NCBI GenBank assembly: GCA_022448485.1
Contig: JAKUUI010000017.1
Span: 1-38,541 of the forward strand
Direction: 5' to 3'
Length of the DNA: 38,541 bases
Source of the DNA: SAR324 cluster bacterium
GTDB lineage: Bacteria; SAR324; NAC60-12
Shown here piece by piece: positions 34,466-38,541 of this stretch (position 1 is its first letter; each line of letters starts with the position of its first letter). A program made the position numbers and the translations under genes. The notes under the pieces were generated by a model. It saw nothing but the letters and a program-made list of their open reading frames with translations, had not been told where the DNA came from and ran no database searches.

Positions 34466-37400
34466 ATGACTCCCCTTTCTTTTCGTTTTTCAATCGACCG
34501 TGGAGGCACCTTCACAGATGTTTATGCGGAAGTTCCCGGTGAACCCGGTTTCCAGGTGGTGAAATTACTTTCCGAAGATCCACAAAATTATCCTGATGCG
34601 CCGCGCGAAGGCATTCGCCGTATACTCGAATCAGTTACCGGGCAATCCTTTCCTAAGGCAAGTTTTTCTGCAGAAAATATTGAGTGGATTCGCATGGGAA
34701 CCACCGTGGCGACTAACGCGCTTTTAGAACGCAAAGGTGCAAGAACTTTACTGATTACGACGAAGGGATTTCGAGATTTGCTGCAAATTGGGAATCAGAG
34801 CCGACCCAAAATTTTTGATCTGGAAATCCGGAAACTCGACTTACTTTATGAAAAAGTGATTGAAGTTGATGAGCGTGTGCGGATCTTCAAGGATTCATGG
34901 GACAGGAAACGGGTTTCAGAGGGTAGGGATCAGGTTTCAGGTTTTGACATTGTAGAAGGAACGACTGGAGAAAAATTCGAAGTTTTGGCAAAGCCGGATT
35001 TGGATACAGTACACCAGCAGCTTGCAGCAGTTTTTAAACAAGGAGTTCGGGCTGTGGCAGTAGTGTTTTTACACGCTTACGCATTCCCGGAACATGAACT
35101 GCAAATCGGTGAAATTGCCCGTGAAATTGGATTTGAGCAAATTTCACTTTCGCATCAAGTTATGCCGATGGTTAAAATGGTGGCGCGCGGTGATACGACG
35201 ACTGTGGATGCGTACCTCACTCCTCACATACGCAATTATCTGAGTAGTTTCCGCTCCGGATTTTCAGATAATTTGGCAAACTCACAACTGCTGTTCATGC
35301 AGTCCGACGGCGGTTTGATCGATTCAGGAAATTTTAAGGGCAGCAATGCTATTTTGTCCGGACCCGCCGGAGGTGTGGTTGGTTACGCCATGACTACTTC
35401 AATTTCGACACAAAACACGGAAATTAAGAATTCCAGCCAAGCACCGGCAAGCACCGGCAAGCAACTACCAGTTATTGGTTTTGACATGGGCGGTACCTCG
35501 ACAGATGTTTCACGTTACGGTGACGATTACGAACTTGTTCATGAAACAGAAACTGCCGGAGTGCGTATCCAGGCTCCGCAAATGCACATCAAAACCGTGG
35601 CCGCCGGAGGAGGTTCACGACTGTTTTTTCGCAACGGATTATTCGAGGTTGGTCCGGAATCTGCCGGAGCCCATCCTGGTCCGGTTTGCTACCGCAAAGG
35701 TGGACATCTGGCAGTAACTGACGCAAATTTGGTGCTGGGTCGTCTGCATCCGGAATACTTTCCAAAAATTTTTGGACCGAACGAAAACGAAGCCCTTGAT
35801 GTCGAAGCCTCTCGTGTCGCTTTTCAAAAATTAACTGCTGAAATCAATGACTATTCTAAAAAACGACAGCTTCCGGCAGAAATGACTTTGGAAGAAGTTG
35901 CTCTTGGGTTTTTGCGCGTTGCTAACGAAGTTATGGTACGCCCCATCCGTGAAATTTCGGTGATGCGCGGTTTCGATATTAAGGAACATGCTTTAGCTTG
36001 TTTCGGAGGTGCCGGCGGTCAACACGCATGTGCGATTGCCCGAGAATTGGGCATTTCGAAAATATTCATCCACCGTTTTGCCGGTATCCTTTCGGCTTAC
36101 GGCATGGGCCTCGCAGACATTGTAGTTGAGAAACAGGAACCTTCTGCACAGGCGTTGCCGGAAAGCAAACAGAACAATGTACTCAAAAATCTCTTAATCA
36201 ATCTGGATACTTTAGCGCAGGAAGCAAAAAAAGAATTGATTAACCAAGGACATAAAGCTGAGCAGATCGAAATAAAGCCTTATCTCAATTTGCGTTATCA
36301 GGGAACAGACACGGCTTTGATGATTCCAGAACCAGAGTCAATGGTGAAATACGAATTGGGAATTACGAATTGTGGGCTTGGCATTTTCGAATCAAGTCCG
36401 GAATTGCAGTCGAACGTTGAACAATTACCGGACTATGTAGATGCATTCCGGGAAACGTACCGCAGGGAATTTGGCTTTGATTTGACGGGGCGGGAGATCA
36501 TTGTTGATGATTTGCGTGTAAGAGCGGTGGCAAAGTCTCCAGGATTGCAAAAATTTCCGCTGGCACAAAAATCCAAGACTCCGAAAGTTGAAGGTCAGAC
36601 CCGTTGTTATTTCATGGCCGAAAGTTCTGATGTCTGCAGCTGGCATGAAACTCCGATTTATCACTTGGAAAAACTGGGTGCCGGACAGCGTTTACAAGGA
36701 CCGGCGATAGTGATGCAGGATACGTCAACTATCCTTGTTGAACCAGGATGTTACGCAGAAATTACGGAATTAGGTGACGTGGTTTTGACAGTTGAAACCA
36801 AAACCTATCGTGAAATAGGTACTCAAGCCGATCCAGTGCAAATTTCTATTTTTGGCAATCTATTCATGTCGATTGCCGAGCAAATGGGGCGCACTCTGCA
36901 GCGCACCGCTATTTCCACCAACATCAAAGAACGTCTTGATTTTTCCTGTGCCATTTTTGATGAAACGGGAGGCTTGGTGGCTAACGCGCCGCATCAACCG
37001 GTGCATCTGGGAGCAATGAGCGAAGCTGTTAGACAACAGGTAAAACTTCAAGGAAAAAATCTTCGGGAAGGTGATGTTTTACTGACGAACCATCCGATTG
37101 CCGGTGGAAGTCATCTTCCGGACATTACCATCATTACTCCAGTTTGGGCTGGAAAACCCAGTGCCAAAAAAGAAAAACCGATTTTTTACATCGCCAGTCG
37201 AGGTCATCATGCTGATATTGGAGGAATTTCTCCGGGGTCGATGCCGCCCTTTTCCCGTAAACTCGAAGAGGAAGGTGTGTGCATCAAAACTTTTAAGCTG
37301 GTGGAAAACGGCATTTTCAATGAAGACGGAATAATCGATTTGCTCCAAGCTCCCGGTAAAATCAAACGTGCTCCCGGAGAAACTGCAATTAGTGGAACCC

Positions 37401-38452
37401 GTTTGCTTTCAGATAATCTTTCTGACCTTAAAGCGCAAGTTGCAGCCAATCAGCGTGGAATCGATTTGCTACTGGAAATGGTGCAGTATTATTCGCTGCA
37501 AGTCGTGCAAGCTTACATGCACCATATTCAAACCAATGCTGAAGAGGCTGTGCGGAATATGCTCAAAGCGCTTTCTGAACGGAAAGGTTTGGCCGAACCA
37601 GAAGCTCCGGTGCAGCAGTACACAGTCGAATCCATGGATTATCTTGATGACGGCAGTGAGATTGTTCTGCATCTTACTATTGATAAACGATTAGGTAGTG
37701 CGATTTTTGACTTTTCCGGAACCGGCCCTGAACTTTGGGGCAATCTTAATGCTCCGAGAGCGGTGACACATTCAGCGATTTTGTACTGTTTGCGCTGTTT
37801 GATAGGTCAGGAAATCCCTCTTAATCAAGGCTGTTTAAATCCAATTGAGGTGATTATAGAAGAAGGTTCCTTGCTTGCTCCATCGGAAAATGCAGCAGTA
37901 GTCGGCGGTAATGTTCTGACTTCTCAGCGCATCACTGATGTTATTCTCAAAGCATTTCGGGCCTGTGCTGCTTCGCAGGGATGCATGAATAATTTTACCT
38001 TTGGCAATGAGAATTTCGGCTATTACGAAACAATCGGAGGAGGTGCTGGGGCTGGTCCGGATTGGCACGGACAGTCTGGAGTTCACACTCACATGACAAA
38101 TACCCGCATCACTGATCCGGAAATACTGGAAAGACGCTATCCAGTGATGTTGCGTGAATTTTCCATCCGAAAAAATTCAGGTGGCTCAGGAAAATTCAGG
38201 GGTGGAGACGGACTTGTTCGTGAAGTCGAATTTCTGGAACCGCTCAATACGGCCATACTTTCAGAGCGTAGGGTTCACCAGCCTTATGGACTTAACGGTG
38301 GAGAGTCCGGAAAAAGTGGAATGAACCTCTTCATTCGTAAAGATGGTACCAAGGTTCATCTAGGTGGAAAAAACGAAATTCGTGCTGAACCGGGCGAGCG
38401 TATCCGCATAGAAACCCCAGGTGGAGGCGGATATGGTAAAGTAAATTCTTGA
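34466..38452 (+). CDS. 5-oxoprolinase (ATP-hydrolysing), fused HyuA-HyuB type
   Basis: Hydrolyses 5-oxoproline (pyroglutamate) to glutamate with ATP; related hydantoinases act on N-acyl hydantoins. 1328 residues from the ATG at 34466 (an ATG at 34439 adds nine). The HyuA half begins [17 protein letters not shown], and has [59 protein letters not shown] and [17 protein letters not shown]. The HyuB half starts around residue 795 ([20 protein letters not shown]) and has [67 protein letters not shown] and the Gly-rich end PGGGGYGK. Fusion in this order is typical of eukaryotic-like OPLAH and some bacterial enzymes. Two inserts are odd: a 10-bp tandem repeat near 35439 and a repeat-derived stretch near 36346. 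It ends exactly where the convergent gene's stop begins. Confidence 0.94.
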   Translation: MTPLSFRFSIDRGGTFTDVYAEVPGEPGFQVVKLLSEDPQNYPDAPREGIRRILESVTGQSFPKASFSAENIEWIRMGTTVATNALLERKGARTLLITTKGFRDLLQIGNQSRPKIFDLEIRKLDLLYEKVIEVDERVRIFKDSWDRKRVSEGRDQVSGFDIVEGTTGEKFEVLAKPDLDTVHQQLAAVFKQGVRAVAVVFLHAYAFPEHELQIGEIAREIGFEQISLSHQVMPMVKMVARGDTTTVDAYLTPHIRNYLSSFRSGFSDNLANSQLLFMQSDGGLIDSGNFKGSNAILSGPAGGVVGYAMTTSISTQNTEIKNSSQAPASTGKQLPVIGFDMGGTSTDVSRYGDDYELVHETETAGVRIQAPQMHIKTVAAGGGSRLFFRNGLFEVGPESAGAHPGPVCYRKGGHLAVTDANLVLGRLHPEYFPKIFGPNENEALDVEASRVAFQKLTAEINDYSKKRQLPAEMTLEEVALGFLRVANEVMVRPIREISVMRGFDIKEHALACFGGAGGQHACAIARELGISKIFIHRFAGILSAYGMGLADIVVEKQEPSAQALPESKQNNVLKNLLINLDTLAQEAKKELINQGHKAEQIEIKPYLNLRYQGTDTALMIPEPESMVKYELGITNCGLGIFESSPELQSNVEQLPDYVDAFRETYRREFGFDLTGREIIVDDLRVRAVAKSPGLQKFPLAQKSKTPKVEGQTRCYFMAESSDVCSWHETPIYHLEKLGAGQRLQGPAIVMQDTSTILVEPGCYAEITELGDVVLTVETKTYREIGTQADPVQISIFGNLFMSIAEQMGRTLQRTAISTNIKERLDFSCAIFDETGGLVANAPHQPVHLGAMSEAVRQQVKLQGKNLREGDVLLTNHPIAGGSHLPDITIITPVWAGKPSAKKEKPIFYIASRGHHADIGGISPGSMPPFSRKLEEEGVCIKTFKLVENGIFNEDGIIDLLQAPGKIKRAPGETAISGTRLLSDNLSDLKAQVAANQRGIDLLLEMVQYYSLQVVQAYMHHIQTNAEEAVRNMLKALSERKGLAEPEAPVQQYTVESMDYLDDGSEIVLHLTIDKRLGSAIFDFSGTGPELWGNLNAPRAVTHSAILYCLRCLIGQEIPLNQGCLNPIEVIIEEGSLLAPSENAAVVGGNVLTSQRITDVILKAFRACAASQGCMNNFTFGNENFGYYETIGGGAGAGPDWHGQSGVHTHMTNTRITDPEILERRYPVMLREFSIRKNSGGSGKFRGGDGLVREVEFLEPLNTAILSERRVHQPYGLNGGESGKSGMNLFIRKDGTKVHLGGKNEIRAEPGERIRIETPGGGGYGKVNS
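35439..35465 (+). repeat. 10-bp tandem repeat inside oxoprolinase
   Basis: AAGCACCGGC occurs twice in tandem, followed by AAGCAA, in a Ser/Pro/Ala-rich loop between two conserved blocks. The unit length is not a multiple of three. Confidence 0.75.
36346..36376 (+). repeat. Repeat-like insertion inside oxoprolinase
   Basis: Two similar units, AATACGAATTGGG and AATTACGAATTGTGGG, lie in the coding sequence and encode [12 protein letters not shown] in a poorly conserved loop. This AATTACGAATT motif (NYELRITNYELRI-type peptides) is familiar as an interspersed repeat in diverse bacteria, which suggests insertion of a small element that kept the frame. Confidence 0.5.
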
Positions 38453-38539
38453 TTATCTGACCTCCAGATCCATCAGTGGTGCATATTGCTGTCCTGAATA
38501 CATGTCGGTTTCTCCTGGATCGCCTTGAATTCGAGGTCG
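38453..38539 (-). CDS. C-terminal end of a gene entering from the right edge (partial)
   Basis: The last 28 codons of a minus-strand gene: RPRIQGDPGETDMYSGQQY and then APLMDLEVR, stop at 38453-38455. The frame is open to the window edge and the sequence looks protein-like (GDPGETDMYSGQQ). Its stop abuts the oxoprolinase stop, so the two genes are convergent with no gap. A segment like MYSGQQYAPLM recalls the C-termini of flavin-dependent nitronate-monooxygenase or enoyl-reductase type proteins, but too little is visible to assign it. Confidence 0.5.
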   Translation of the reverse strand, partial: RPRIQGDPGETDMYSGQQYAPLMDLEVR

Positions 38540-38541
38540 CG

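Noticed and set aside
1-38541. CRISPR arrays, rRNA, tRNA, prophage or defence island
   Set aside because: No regularly spaced repeats, cloverleaf or rRNA-like stretches, and no phage, nuclease or toxin-antitoxin genes were recognisable.

Overview
The window looks like chromosomal DNA of a Gram-negative, flagellated bacterium. It carries type II secretion genes (gspD, gspM, gspN), two or more predicted outer-membrane beta-barrel proteins, both an early and a middle MEP-pathway gene (dxs, ispD), citrate synthase, and a flagellar hook cluster. The GspN is the form found in deltaproteobacteria and Leptospira-like groups rather than the enterobacterial one, and the base composition is only moderately AT-rich, so a deltaproteobacterial or SAR324-like marine lineage is a reasonable guess. 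The lineage is inference; no rRNA or other marker is present. The length, about 38.5 kb, is what a fosmid insert would give. No tRNA, rRNA, CRISPR array, intact insertion sequence or prophage was seen.

Layout. 1-850 holds no convincing gene. 851-3250 (minus) is a large helical protein of unknown function, divergent from dxs (3414-5354). A small coiled-coil protein and a TPR protein overlap by 4 bp (5612-7719), followed by a lone secreted beta-barrel-like protein (8046-8654). From 18312 back to 9139 the minus strand carries ispD, gspD, scpA, a secreted CARDB-like protein, fxsA, gltA, gspM and gspN: a mix of housekeeping genes with dispersed type II secretion genes. A decayed small gene lies at 18546-18800. 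18993-22094 (plus) is a three-gene oxidoreductase operon (beta-hydroxyacid dehydrogenase, aldehyde dehydrogenase, SDR), followed by thrH and rlmB, which overlap by 8 bp. 23758-29242 is a flagellar cluster (fliJ, a MotE-like gene, fliK, flgD, flgE) closed by a strong terminator. Then come a DUF1028 protein, two minus-strand outer-membrane-type genes (DUF3187 and a beta-barrel), a membrane methyltransferase of the ICMT/PEMT type, a protein with three HTH repeats, and a fused 5-oxoprolinase (34466-38452). A further minus-strand gene enters from the right edge.

How it works together. Three modules are clear: type II secretion (outer-membrane secretin GspD plus the inner-membrane parts GspM and GspN; the remaining gsp genes must lie elsewhere), flagellar hook assembly (FlgD cap, FlgE hook, FliK ruler, FliJ export, MotE-like chaperone), and isoprenoid precursor synthesis. 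The oxidoreductase operon and the 5-oxoprolinase point to catabolism of small organic acids, aldehydes and pyroglutamate.

No clearly new multi-gene defence or mobile system is visible. The best leads are a strong excess of the palindrome TCCGGA in all reading frames, an expanded secretin with six N-type modules, a triple-HTH protein, a recent in-frame duplication in fliK, a small gene broken by one amber codon before its membrane helix, and repeat-derived insertions inside the oxoprolinase.
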